From Hydnum rufescens UP504 (Eukaryota > Basidiomycota > Agaricomycetes > Cantharellales > Hydnaceae): a DNA stretch of 28,201 nucleotides. Positions 1-7,799 of this stretch are shown here, one piece after another. The stretch spans positions 1-28,201 of the forward strand of contig MU129328.1 in the NCBI GenBank assembly GCA_014904985.1. Direction: 5' to 3'. The first letter of the stretch is position 1; each line of letters starts with the position of its first letter. The position numbers and the translations under genes are program-made. The notes below the pieces were generated by a model. The model was not told the origin of the DNA. It was given only the letters and a program-made list of their open reading frames with translations, and searched no databases.

Positions 1-250
1 CCAGTGCTTGGGTGCTTCTTGAGTATCGGCAATTGCCAGCATTGAATCTCCATCTTGCTTCCCATCTCTGCAACCACAACAAGGAACTGCCCGAAAAGGC
101 AAACGCACGACCACGCACCCGCTGCTGTGGGTGTGTGGTCACAAGGTGAGTATTTTTTCTAGTAGATACAATGGCACAAAAAGAGCAGCGAAAGCTGCTC
201 TTTTTGCGCTGCTTTGAACTTTTTTACTAACAACCCTTTATTATTCTAGG
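1..250 (+). repeat. Structured repeat module, copy 1 (palindrome plus intron-shaped hairpin block)
   Basis: A GC-rich imperfect palindrome (111-138, CCACGCACCC ... GGGTGTGTGG) is followed by an intron-shaped block at 146-249. That block has the donor-like AAG|GTGAGT, a branch-like TACTAAC at 225-231, the acceptor-like TTCTAG ending at 249, and a total length of 104 nt. Inside lies a hairpin with stem AAAAAGAGCAGC (178-189), loop GAAA (190-193) and a perfect 3' strand (194-205). Bases 25-60 resemble the stretch 6272-6310 of the copy near 6.3 kb, with mostly transition differences. No reading frame of note crosses it. The architecture is seen directly; splicing is inferred. Its left end is cut by the window edge. 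Confidence 0.7.
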
Positions 251-374
251 TCATAGCCTGGTCCCAGGTGCCAAAGGATAAGGCCCAGCCAGTCAGACCC
301 CATACGGTAATATGCAAACTGAAAACACGCCAAATGAAACAACACAACCCAACAATGTGACACCACATGACGCA

Positions 375-525
375 ACACCAATGCGATGCAACACCATGCG
401 ATGCGACACCACGCAATGTGAAACCCAATGAGACCAAACCCAACAACACGAAACCCAGCAACGCAAAACCCAGCGACGCAAAACCCAACGAAACAACACC
501 CAGCCAACCGAGCCCGAACGAAAAC
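375..525. repeat. 15-bp minisatellite, about ten units
   Basis: Units such as AAACCCAGCAACGCA and AAACCCAGCGACGCA repeat with exact 15-bp spacing from 421 to 525. More diverged units (ACACCATGCGATGCG and similar) extend back to about 375. Because 15 is a multiple of three, the plus strand reads as five-residue repeats of the K-P-N-E-T / K-P-S-D-A type from 367. The frame then runs into the hairpin module and has no recognisable domain, so I treat it as non-coding. Confidence 0.8.
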
Positions 526-564
526 ACGAGAGGTGGTGATACACTGCCCGAGTGGCCATGCGAA

Positions 565-701
565 CCACACACCTGCTGCGGCGGGTGTGTGGTTCTATAT
601 AAGCTAAGTCCATGTTCCCACCCGGCGCAAAAAGAGCAGCACTTGCTGCTCTTTTTGCGCTGTTTTTAAATTTTTAACTAATGTTTTATTTCCTATTCTA
701 G
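565..701 (+). repeat. Structured repeat module, copy 2
   Basis: The palindrome at 565-592 (CCACACACCTGCTG / CGGCGGGTGTGTGG) is followed by a perfect 16-bp hairpin. Its 5' strand GCGCAAAAAGAGCAGC is 625-640, the loop ACTT is 641-644 and the 3' strand is 645-660. A branch-like TTAACTAAT and an acceptor-like TCCTATTCTAG (ending 701) come next. The expected donor is not intact: AAGCTAAGT stands near 601-609. Same order and spacing as copies 1 and 3. Confidence 0.75.
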
Positions 702-815
702 GCCAGGATATTCCCCCATGACTGAAAGCCCCACATCACACGAATCGGAATGCCCGAAAGGGTGAATAAACGAATGAAGGCAGGCACATGACGCCACCAA
801 GACGAAAGTAGGGAG

Positions 816-952
816 CCACACACCCGCTGCGGTGGGTGTGTGGCAATATTAGCTATGTTTTTTTTTAATAACTGCGAAAGCGCAAAAAGAGCAGCAGTCG
901 CTGCTCTTTTTGCATGAGTTTTGATATAACTAATGTTTTATTTCTATTCTAG
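816..952 (+). repeat. Structured repeat module, copy 3
   Basis: The palindrome at 816-843 (CCACACACCCGCTG / CGGTGGGTGTGTGG) is followed by a hairpin with 5' strand 880-895, loop AGTC 896-899 and 3' strand 900-913 (14 paired bases). Then come ATAACTAATG and an acceptor-like TTCTATTCTAG ending at 952. The donor-like motif is again degenerate (TAGCTATGT near 849-857). Confidence 0.75.
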
Positions 953-1054
953 GTCAAGCTGTCCAACCTCAATGCGCGGGCCCCTGAGCCAACAAGTACA
1001 CCACCAACCCAACCCGCCCATATGAAACCACAAACCAGAAGAGCAGGAGAATAG

Positions 1055-1117
1055 GGCCACACACCCGCCATGGTGGGTGTGTGGCCATATAATGTATGTA
1101 TTCTTTTAATTTTAGCT
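1055..1117 (+). repeat. Structured repeat module, copy 4 (hairpin missing)
   Basis: The inverted repeat at 1055-1086 has 12-bp arms, GGCCACACACCC and GGGTGTGTGGCC, around GCCATGGT. It is followed by AATGTATGTATT and TTTTAATTTTAG, so donor-like and acceptor-like motifs are present. The inner AAAAAGAGCAGC hairpin is absent. The sequence from here to copy 5 shows no gene. Confidence 0.55.
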
Positions 1118-1345
1118 AACACATGAAACTTACACCACCAAGCCCGAATCCGCCAACCCACCAACAAAACCCGGTGCGACCCCAGACAACAACCCACTGA
1201 ATGACATGCCGCAAACGAAAACCGGGAACGAAACCCGCATGACCACATTAACAAAAACCATGAATGCCCATACAAATGAAAACCGCAAACACTCCCTTGG
1301 GAGTCTGCCCAAATGGAGCCCAGGCCCCCAACTGGGGCATATGAG

Positions 1346-1420
1346 CCACACCCGCTGCAGTGGGTGTGGTGGATTTAAGGTACTTTTCTTCTCCTAATGT
1401 GTTATTTATTAACCTGGCCC
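1346..1420 (+). repeat. Structured repeat module, copy 5 (hairpin missing)
   Basis: The shorter palindrome CCACACCCGCTG / CAGTGGGTGTGG (1346-1369) is followed by a donor-like TTTAAGGTAC and by CTCCTAATGTG, but there is no inner hairpin and no clear acceptor. It is the most degraded copy of the tandem series at 111, 565, 816, 1055 and 1346. Confidence 0.5.
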
Positions 1421-1493
1421 ACCACCTGCAAACCCACGACCTGCATGAACTGCCCCCTGTGGTGGCAGACCCCGGGGGAGGGGATAATATGTA

Positions 1494-1538
1494 TATAATT
1501 ATAGTAGTAATAATAATAATAAATAATAAATCAATAAT
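1494..1538. repeat. AT-rich TAA microsatellite
   Basis: A run of TAATAA-type units (ATAGTAGTAATAATAATAAT and on) follows ATATGTATATAATT. It is simple sequence with no other content. Confidence 0.7.
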
Positions 1539-1610
1539 CTAGCACAGCCATGGATTGGCTGAAATGAATCAGAATGGCCGTATTTTGGCTGAATTTCGGC
1601 CATACTGTCT

Positions 1611-1664
1611 GGGGACCTATTAGGTACCATTTTCTGCCCGAAAATGGTACCTAATTAGGTCCCC
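1611..1664. repeat. 54-bp inverted repeat at the junction with Ty3 element A
   Basis: The left arm starts GGGGACCTATTAGGTACC (1611) and is mirrored by GGTACCTAATTAGGTCCCC ending at 1664, around a short centre TGCC. The arms are about 24 bp with a single unpaired T. A smaller pair, ATGGCCG (1574-1580) and CGGCCAT (1597-1603), lies just upstream. It sits where the decayed Ty3 3' region begins and may be the end of whatever truncated it. Confidence 0.7.
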
Positions 1665-1771
1665 AATTTGACTGACCAGCCTGGGTTCGCACAAAGACAC
1701 TTCGATGTCGTGCCCCAAGGCAACCAGTTAAACAGCTCAGGTATGAAGTTAATCCCATTTGGGAATCAGGT

Positions 1772-2894
1772 CTAATTGTTTTCCTCATTTAGCTTTCCGT
1801 GGCTGTAATCCCATAACTCATGTTCCTCTTTGATAAACGGGTCCAGATCGTCATCGACTTCTTTTATAGGTTCATAACCTAAGGTGCAATGTTTGGCCGC
1901 CTCGTATTTTGACTTCCAGAACTCGATTTGTTCATCTGGATCCGTTATCTCCCAAGGCCTAAGCCTGCATCAGTCACCCGGTCTGGCTGCAGAGGATATT
2001 GCAAGACCTTCCTCATAATAATTCCATATGGGCTTCATAACGATAGGTTCCATGTTCTCTCGAAAGTGGTAAAGCTTTAATCTTTTCCAGGTTATTGGTT
2101 TGTGCAAGATGACACCATCAGGTTGTTGTACAATATATGCACCAGATGGCCTTCGTTGAATGATTATAATGGTCCATACCATTTAGCCATTCCTTTTTGA
2201 CCATGCTCAGTGTCTAGGGCCTCATTATAAACAATAACCCATTCTCCTGGGCGATATTCCCCAGATCTCATTCACGCTGTGTGTTTTCGATTGAAGGCAG
2301 CAGCAGCTTTCCTTCACGAGTTTTCATTTGCTAACACAGCTTCGTCCAGTAGATCATCTCGTTTGCTGATCTGCAAGATCCTTAACGCAAGAAGGTCTTC
2401 ACTACTTTTTACAGACGGCCAATCCAAAGAATGGAAAGTGCAGTCTTTAATGTCATGGGGCATAAGCGGGTGCTGGCCATACAGCAAATAGTAGGGAGTG
2501 TATCCCATGTTTCATTTGACCGTCACCCGATCAGCCCAAATAGCATGGCCTAAATAGTCAGGCCAATTGTAGATTCGGATTGACGATATCTTCCATAGCG
2601 CGTTAATCCATATGGTGTGTCCATGTTCAGATTTTCCATTTGCTTGAGGATTATAAGGTGATATTTTAACAACAGGCACCTTATATTTCTGCATGAGGCC
2701 CTCAACAGCTCCCTTAAACTCAGATCCATTATTGATTGTAAGCTGGAAAATGCAGCTGTATTGACACATGATGTCAAATAAAAAGTCGGCGATCTTGTCC
2801 GACGATAAAGCTTTCAGCTTCATAGCCTCGAGAAACCTGGTAAGATTGTCAACTAGATCAACAACATATCTAAACCCATGTTTCCCTCTAGGCA
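1772..2894 (-). pseudogene. Integrase core and C-terminal part, Ty3 element A (3' piece)
   Basis: Reading from 2889 down, the frame gives the RNase H-fold integrase segment (YVVDLVDNLTRF), the second catalytic region, then the Glu region (NGKSEHGH). A C-terminal domain rich in aromatic residues follows (GEYRPGEW, QRRPSGAYIVQQPDG). In relatives the second catalytic residue is Asp before N-G; here 2731-2733 reads Asn (INNGSEF). In-frame TGA codons lie at 2514-2512, 2316-2314 and 2274-2272, and there is one frameshift near 2165. An acidic tail then runs to a TAG at 1774-1772, probably the original end of pol. The first catalytic Asp of the same protein lies across the insertion, just above 7142. 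Confidence 0.8.
2887..2894. repeat. 8-bp target-site duplication, left copy (TCTAGGCA)
   Basis: It is identical to 7134-7141. It lies inside the integrase coding sequence, and the flanks diverge immediately outside it (C before the left copy, G before the right; C after the left copy, T after the right). Confidence 0.85.
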
Positions 2895-2941
2895 CAGCCT
2901 GGTCAGCCATATAGAGGGGCCTTAAAAGGAGGGACACATTG
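2895..2941 (+). repeat. Left terminal inverted repeat of the 4.24-kb element
   Basis: It pairs with 7087-7133 on the opposite strand over 47 positions with 31 identities and no gap. Conserved blocks are CA at the tip, GTCAGCCA at 2902-2909, CCTTAA and AGG-GGGACA. Confidence 0.75.
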
Positions 2942-3041
2942 ATGACTTAGGTAGGCGTAAATGGCTGAAATCAAGTTTGATGTCAAGTGATGATCAAAAA
3001 GCTGAATTTGACAACTGGCAATTACAATTTGACAATATTTT

Positions 3042-3064
3042 GACATCAAGGAATGTCAAGTGCC
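3042..3064. repeat. Left subterminal motif TTTGACATC...TGTCAA
   Basis: TTTGACATCAAGGAATGTCA here resembles TTTGACATCCAAGGATTGTC at 7020-7039. Each is itself a loose palindrome (TTGACA / TGTCAA). Further TGTCAAG and TTGACAA copies lie between 2976 and 3034. Subterminal repeats of this kind often bind transposase, but that role is inferred. Confidence 0.5.
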
Positions 3065-3139
3065 TCATTTATGGGCCCTCTGCAAAATCTCAGTCAACAA
3101 AATTAATAATTAATATATACACCAGATATACTGTATAAT

Positions 3140-6100
3140 AAAAATGCCTAAATGCGGTAATCAGATAGCCCAATGGGGATGGGTGCATTAGATAATATCC
3201 CATTACATCATACAGTATTTCCTATTTTAAAAAATGCCTAAATGTGGAAATTGGATGAAGTGCATCCAAAAAACATTTAGGCATCCAGCCCAATGGGGGC
3301 CCAGGACCAGGGGGAGGTGCCTGGGATAGATGGATGGGCCTCTAGGGACCCCAATAGAGTGAAAAAATCAGGCCCAGGGCCAATGATTAGTGCCTGAAAC
3401 AATGAGAGCAGTAAAAACATCACCGGAACCACCAGAACTTGCCGAGAAATAAGCGCTGGGCGGATCGCTCTGAAATTTGGCATGTGATTAGAGATTACCT
3501 CAACGCAAATCATATAAAAATTTCAGCCAAATTCATGCATAGGTTATGGAGATATGAAGGAAACAAGTCTGGACATTAAAAATTCATTTCCTCCCCAAGA
3601 AAAATAGCTGGGGACTTGAAAATTTGCACAGAGCATAAGGACACAATGTACTAATTATGTGCAAAACATCAGCCCAATCTACCTACTTTAAGGGAGTGAA
3701 CTGGACAATAGGTACCAGAAGCACTGGAAATTGCCAAAATGTAAGGAGTGCAAGGATCACTCTGAAATTTGGCATGTGATTAGATACTGTCTAGGCAAAG
3801 ACCATATCAAAATTTCAGCCAGATCCACTCAGAAGGTACAGAGATATGAGGGAAACAAGTTTAAACATTGAAAATCAATTTACTCCCCCCACAGACAAGG
3901 TATGGACTTGAAATTATACATGGGTTATGATCATATAATTAACTAGCCATGTGCCAAAAATCAGCATATTCTGTTTACTTCTAGACATTCAACTCCCTTT
4001 TCAGGCAAAAAGAGAACAACAAGCTACTATGAATGTTAAACACTTTAAATTACACCCAAAATAGGTGGAATAGGCTTATAATATTATAGCCCTGACTGTA
4101 TCCAAAAATGGAATCAATTGGATGTGTGGAAGTAGCTTAAATTGAGGGGGAGGGGGAGGAAGATCAAAAGTGAATTACATAAGATGTAGAGTAGGGGGGC
4201 TCTGATATTACACCACTGAGTTAATACATATATGGGGAGTGTACATGCCAGATATCAGCCCAACTGGACTCCATTTAGGCAGTGTTCCACAGGCCTCCCC
4301 CCTAAACAACAATTTCCTCCCCAGAGCCTTCTATCCATGTAATTCCCCTGAAAATGCACACTTGGGTCATCCAAACACATCTATAGCATTCCTCAAAATT
4401 TCAGATTTATAACTCCAGTGTTAGAGTCTCCATAATATTTTCAAGTTTCACTGAGATACACCCTCCAGTTGGGACACTTCCAGGGCTCCAATCACTTTAA
4501 TTTTTGTAGGTCACACCTGCTCATCATTTGAGGCTCAGCCCCAAATTTTCAGCCCATTCTGAGCACTTTTGACATGTGTCACATGACCAAGATCTTCCCC
4601 TCCCCCTGCTTCACTCAGTCATCCAATTTGTGTGGACTTTGTTTCCATCTGTAGTAGTAGTGTGTGACAGTGCATGATTCAAATTTCAGGAGATTCCATG
4701 CAATATTGATTGAGTTATTCAAGAAACATTCTAGATCAATTCAATTTGGGGTCAGAACAGTGGTATTTAGTGGAAATACTGCTCTTCTGACCCCAAATTG
4801 AATTGATCTAGAATGTTTCTTGAATAACTCAATCAATATTGCATGGAATCTCCTGAAATTTGAATCATGCACTGTCACACACTACTACTACAGATGGAAA
4901 CAAAGTCCACACAAATTGGATGACTGAGTGAAGCAGGGGGAGGGGAAGATCTTGGTCATGTGACACATGTCAAAAGTGCTCAGAATGGGCTGAAAATTTG
5001 GGGCTGAGCCTCAAATGATGAGCAGGTGTGACCTACAAAAATTCAAAGTGATTGGAGCCCTGGAAGTGTCCCAACTGGAGGGTGTATCTCAGTGAAACTT
5101 GAAAATATTATGGAGACTCTAACACTGGAGTTATAAATCTGAAATTTTGAGGAATGCTATAGATGTGTTTGGATGACCCAAGTGTGCATTTTCAGGGGAA
5201 TTACATGGATAGAAGGCTCTGGGGAGGAAATTGTTGTTTAGGGGGGAGGCCTGTGGAACACTGCCTAAATGGAGTCCAGTTGGGCTGATATCTGGCATGT
5301 ACACTCCCCATATATGTATTAACTCAGTGGTGTAATATCAGAGCCACCCCTACTCTACATCTTATGTAATTCACTTTTGATCTTCCTCCCCCTCCCCCTC
5401 AATTTAAGCTACTTCCACACATCCAATTGATTCCATTTTTGGATACAGTCAGGGCTATAATATTATAAGCCTATTCCACCTATTTTGGGTGTAATTTAAA
5501 GTGTTTAACATTCATAGTAGCTTGTTGTTCTCTTTTTGCCTGAAAAGGGAGTTGAATGTCTAGAAGTAAACAGAATATGCTGATTTTTGGCACATGGCTA
5601 GTTAATTATATGATCATAACCCATGTATAATTTCAAGTCCATACCTTGTCTGTGGGGGGAGTAAATTGATTTTCAATGTTTAAACTTGTTTCCCTCATAT
5701 CTCTGTACCTTCTGAGTGGATCTGGCTGAAATTTTGATATGGTCTTTGCCTAGACAGTATCTAATCACATGCCAAATTTCAGAGTGATCCTTGCACTCCT
5801 TACATTTTGGCAATTTCCAGTGCTTCTGGTACCTATTGTCCAGTTCACTCCCTTAAAGTAGGTAGATTGGGCTGATGTTTTGCACATAATTAGTACATTG
5901 TGTCCTTATGCTCTGTGCAAATTTTCAAGTCCCCAGCTATTTTTCTTGGGGAGGAAATGAATTTTTAATGTCCAGACTTGTTTCCTCATATCTCCATAAC
6001 CTATGCATGAATTTGGCTGAAATTTTGATATAATCTGCATAGAAGTAGCATCTAATAATGTACAAAATTTTAGAATGATCTGCTCAGTGGGTATTTGGAT

Positions 6101-6247
6101 GTACCTCATCCAATTTCTGCATTTAGGCTTTTTTTAATAGGAATCATTGTATTATGTAATTGGCTATGATCCAAAGTTATTATGGAGTATCATCTAATCC
6201 ACCCTTTTATATTGGTCTATCTAGTTAGTGCATTTAGGCTTTTTCAT
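3140..6247. repeat. 3.1-kb near-perfect palindrome (copy 1)
   Basis: The sequence folds on itself about position 4771 (GTATTTAG|TGGAAATAC); base 4742 pairs with 4800. The arms run out to GCCTAAATGCGG (3149) and the matching CATTTAGGC near 6239, with almost full complementarity close to the axis. Left-arm bases about 3268-3480 have no full counterpart on the right. Each arm holds two 292-bp spaced units (for example CAAAACATCAGCCC near 3675 and CCAAAAATCAGCAT near 3967). No ORF with recognisable content exists. Transcription would give a hairpin RNA with arms of more than 1.3 kb. Confidence 0.9.
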
Positions 6248-6526
6248 AGCAGAGGTGGCTTGCCTTTGAAACTGGGCAACTGCCGGTGTTGAGTCCCGGG
6301 TTCAATTTACCGGCAATTGCCGGAAAATTTTTTCTGTTGCGCGACACCACCACCTCAATCTACCAAGAGCCCAGGACAAGCCACCACACCCCAGTATAGA
6401 CTGGGGTGTGGTGTTAAGGTATGTTATTAATGATCTTAGCTACTCTAGTGCAAAAAGGGCAGCCTCTGGCTGCCCTTTTTGCACACTATTGATTTTTTTA
6501 ACTAACCTGTCGACCCCCCATTATAG
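6247..6526 (+). repeat. Structured repeat module, copy 6 (best preserved), with tRNA-promoter-like head
   Basis: At 6247 TAGCAGAGGTGG fits a Pol III A box at all but one position, and 52 nt on GGTTCAATTTA (6299-6309) is a partial B box. CCGGCAATTGCCGG (6309-6322) is a perfect 14-bp palindrome. A 14-bp-stem hairpin (6382-6395 / 6400-6413, loop ATAG) precedes TTAAG|GTATGT. The intron-shaped block 6419-6526 (108 nt) holds a perfect 17-bp hairpin (6448-6464 / 6468-6484, loop TCT), branch-like TTAACTAACC and acceptor-like TTATAG. Stem bases differ from copies 1-3 by paired changes. It could be a tRNA-headed SINE; a Pol III transcript would probably stop at the T run near 6326. Confidence 0.6.
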
Positions 6527-6579
6527 GATCCCCTAAGTGCTCACCCAGGGGCCCCCATCCCCTCTGGTGGGCCCCTCTG

Positions 6580-6618
6580 ACCCCTGCCCCACCCCTCCAG
6601 TTGGTCTGGGGCAGGGGT
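6580..6618. repeat. GC-rich inverted repeat
   Basis: ACCCCTGCCCCA (6580-6591) pairs perfectly with TGGGGCAGGGGT (6607-6618). An imperfect stem, ATGACTGGCAC / GTGCTGGTCAT, follows at about 6635-6660. No gene is seen. Confidence 0.6.
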
Positions 6619-6660
6619 GCCCCCTCTTTTTTGCATGACTGGCACACGAGTGCTGGTCAT

Positions 6661-6815
6661 GTGACCTATATTATATAATTAATTAGGTAGTAATTAGGTA
6701 ATAATTAATTAGATAATATGTATATTAGGTAATACATATTATATAATATAATTAATTATGTCATCAATTAATTATATAATATATTACATAATACTATTAT
6801 TGTGGATGATTATGT
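6661..6815. other. AT-rich tract in the right part of the 4.24-kb element
   Basis: The stretch is almost entirely A/T, with recurring TAATTAGGTA and TATATAAT words and many short self-complementary stretches. From 6815 to 7085 the sequence is mixed and contains no gene that I recognise. Confidence 0.6.
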
Positions 6816-7086
6816 CACCGCTTTTTGGGTGAATTACATAATTTCCTATTTAGGCTATTATGTAATTACATTTCCATATTGGGAATCAACAGGCCCACTG
6901 ACCCATTCAGGGGTGTCCCTGGGCATTCCAGGACCTATCCCGATACCCCCCAACCAAATATATCCATATGCTTCTGCTCACAGTGTTTGATTCTGCTCCA
7001 GAAAGATGGCCAGATGTCAATTTGACATCCAAGGATTGTCAATTGACATCACAGAAAAAATAGGCCTCTTAGGCTGACTAGATGAG

Positions 7087-7133
7087 GGATTTGTCCCGCC
7101 TATTAAGGTCAGCCCAAGTGGCTGACTGAGGTG
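7087..7133 (-). repeat. Right terminal inverted repeat of the 4.24-kb element
   Basis: Reverse complement begins CACCTCAGTCAGCCACTTGG. It is the partner of 2895-2941. The subterminal TTGACATC motif lies just inside at 7020-7047. Confidence 0.75.
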
Positions 7134-7141
7134 TCTAGGCA
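7134..7141. repeat. 8-bp target-site duplication, right copy (TCTAGGCA)
   Basis: It is identical to 2887-2894. On the minus strand it supplies the end of the Met-Pro-Arg codons of integrase; codon phase here (Met 7142-7140) and at 2889-2887 agrees. Confidence 0.85.
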
Positions 7142-7700
7142 TATGGACCGAGTCCATATCGAATCGCCTGAGTAATGTGTGAGTATACTGCAGTTGAATA
7201 GGAAACGTATTCCTGTAAGTCAATCACATTTGACATTCATGGCAAGTCAGGCAGTACTGAGCAACAAAATTGTACATGTTAGGCCACCAGTATGAGTCTC
7301 AGACTTTATGAAAGGTTGGGTCTCGTCCTCGATGTCCGGATTTGTTGTGTGCATCTCGACAAATCCTCGTACAGATCTCTTTGCTCAATACGACTTGAAG
7401 AGGCGGCTTGTCACCATTACATCGCCAAAGCATTTGTTCCAGAATAAAGAAGTGCCTAGCCTGGTTGGCTATGTGGTTCCTTCACTTTCGATCCTCAGGA
7501 AGCTTCAAACTCGTAAGGTATGCTAGGATTTCATCCCAGTATTCGGAAGTGTCATACTCATAGATCTTATGCTTATGAGTTAACTTCTTTGTTGACTCGT
7601 CTTCAGCAGGTACAAATGCTTCACCCTCAAAGGCTTCGAGCGAAAATTCATCATCTGGAATTCGCTAGACACGCAATTGGGTTGCACCCAATCAACTTCA
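7134..7700 (-). pseudogene. Integrase zinc domain and first catalytic Asp, Ty3 element A
   Basis: On the minus strand one frame runs from about 7665 to 7134. It reads EYDTSEYWDEIL, then ILEQMLWR and DAHNKSGHRGRD. The H2C2 zinc domain closes with WWPNMYNF and CLTCHECQM, and FDMDSVHMP follows with the first integrase Asp. All four zinc ligands (H, H, C, C) are present. In-frame stops are TAG 7667-7665 and TGA 7484-7482, 7301-7299 and 7226-7224. The TGA before DSYWW sits where relatives usually have Arg. The protein continues across the 4.24-kb insertion at 2889. Confidence 0.8.
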
Positions 7701-7799
7701 AGAGAGTTTCTTTCTCCTGATAATCAATTCAAGGTCGTAAATTGCAAGATTGGGTCTTCCACAGCATCTGAGGTTTCAGATGAGTCATCTTTTGGTACC

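Larger units (their letters stand above)
2895..7133. mobile_element. 4.24-kb coding-free TIR transposon with palindromic core
   Basis: The ends are CAGCCTGGTCAGCCA... (2895) and the complement of CACCTCAGTCAGCCA... (from 7133). Aligned without gaps, 31 of the outer 47 positions match, with blocks GTCAGCCA, CCTTAA and GGGACA. An exact 8-bp duplication flanks it. The two flanks are halves of one integrase and lie in the same codon phase once the insert and one duplication copy are removed, which fixes the boundaries. No ORF with a known domain is inside, so it would depend on a transposase supplied elsewhere. An 8-bp duplication fits hAT-type (or P-type) transposases by established knowledge, but the terminal bases do not settle the superfamily. 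It contains a 3.1-kb palindrome and one structured hairpin module. Confidence 0.85.

Noticed and set aside
178..249. Hairpin followed by CTAG as a Helitron 3' end
   Set aside because: The hairpin-to-CTAG distance is about 40 nt, longer than usual for Helitrons, and branch and donor motifs are present; the intron-like reading fits better.
367..669. Plus-strand frame with five-residue repeats as a real gene
   Set aside because: It is explained by the 15-bp minisatellite and runs straight through the palindrome and hairpin of module 2.
3140..6247. Palindrome as a sequencing or assembly artefact (read turned back on itself)
   Set aside because: The arms differ by substitutions and by an unmatched block at about 3268-3480, a second diverged copy exists at 24.4 kb, and real TIRs and a duplication lie outside it.
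2895..7133. Element ends placed at the CATAT shared by 2909-2913 and 7140-7144
   Set aside because: That choice leaves no inverted repeats at the tips; the TCTAGGCA boundaries give both TIRs and exact codon phase.
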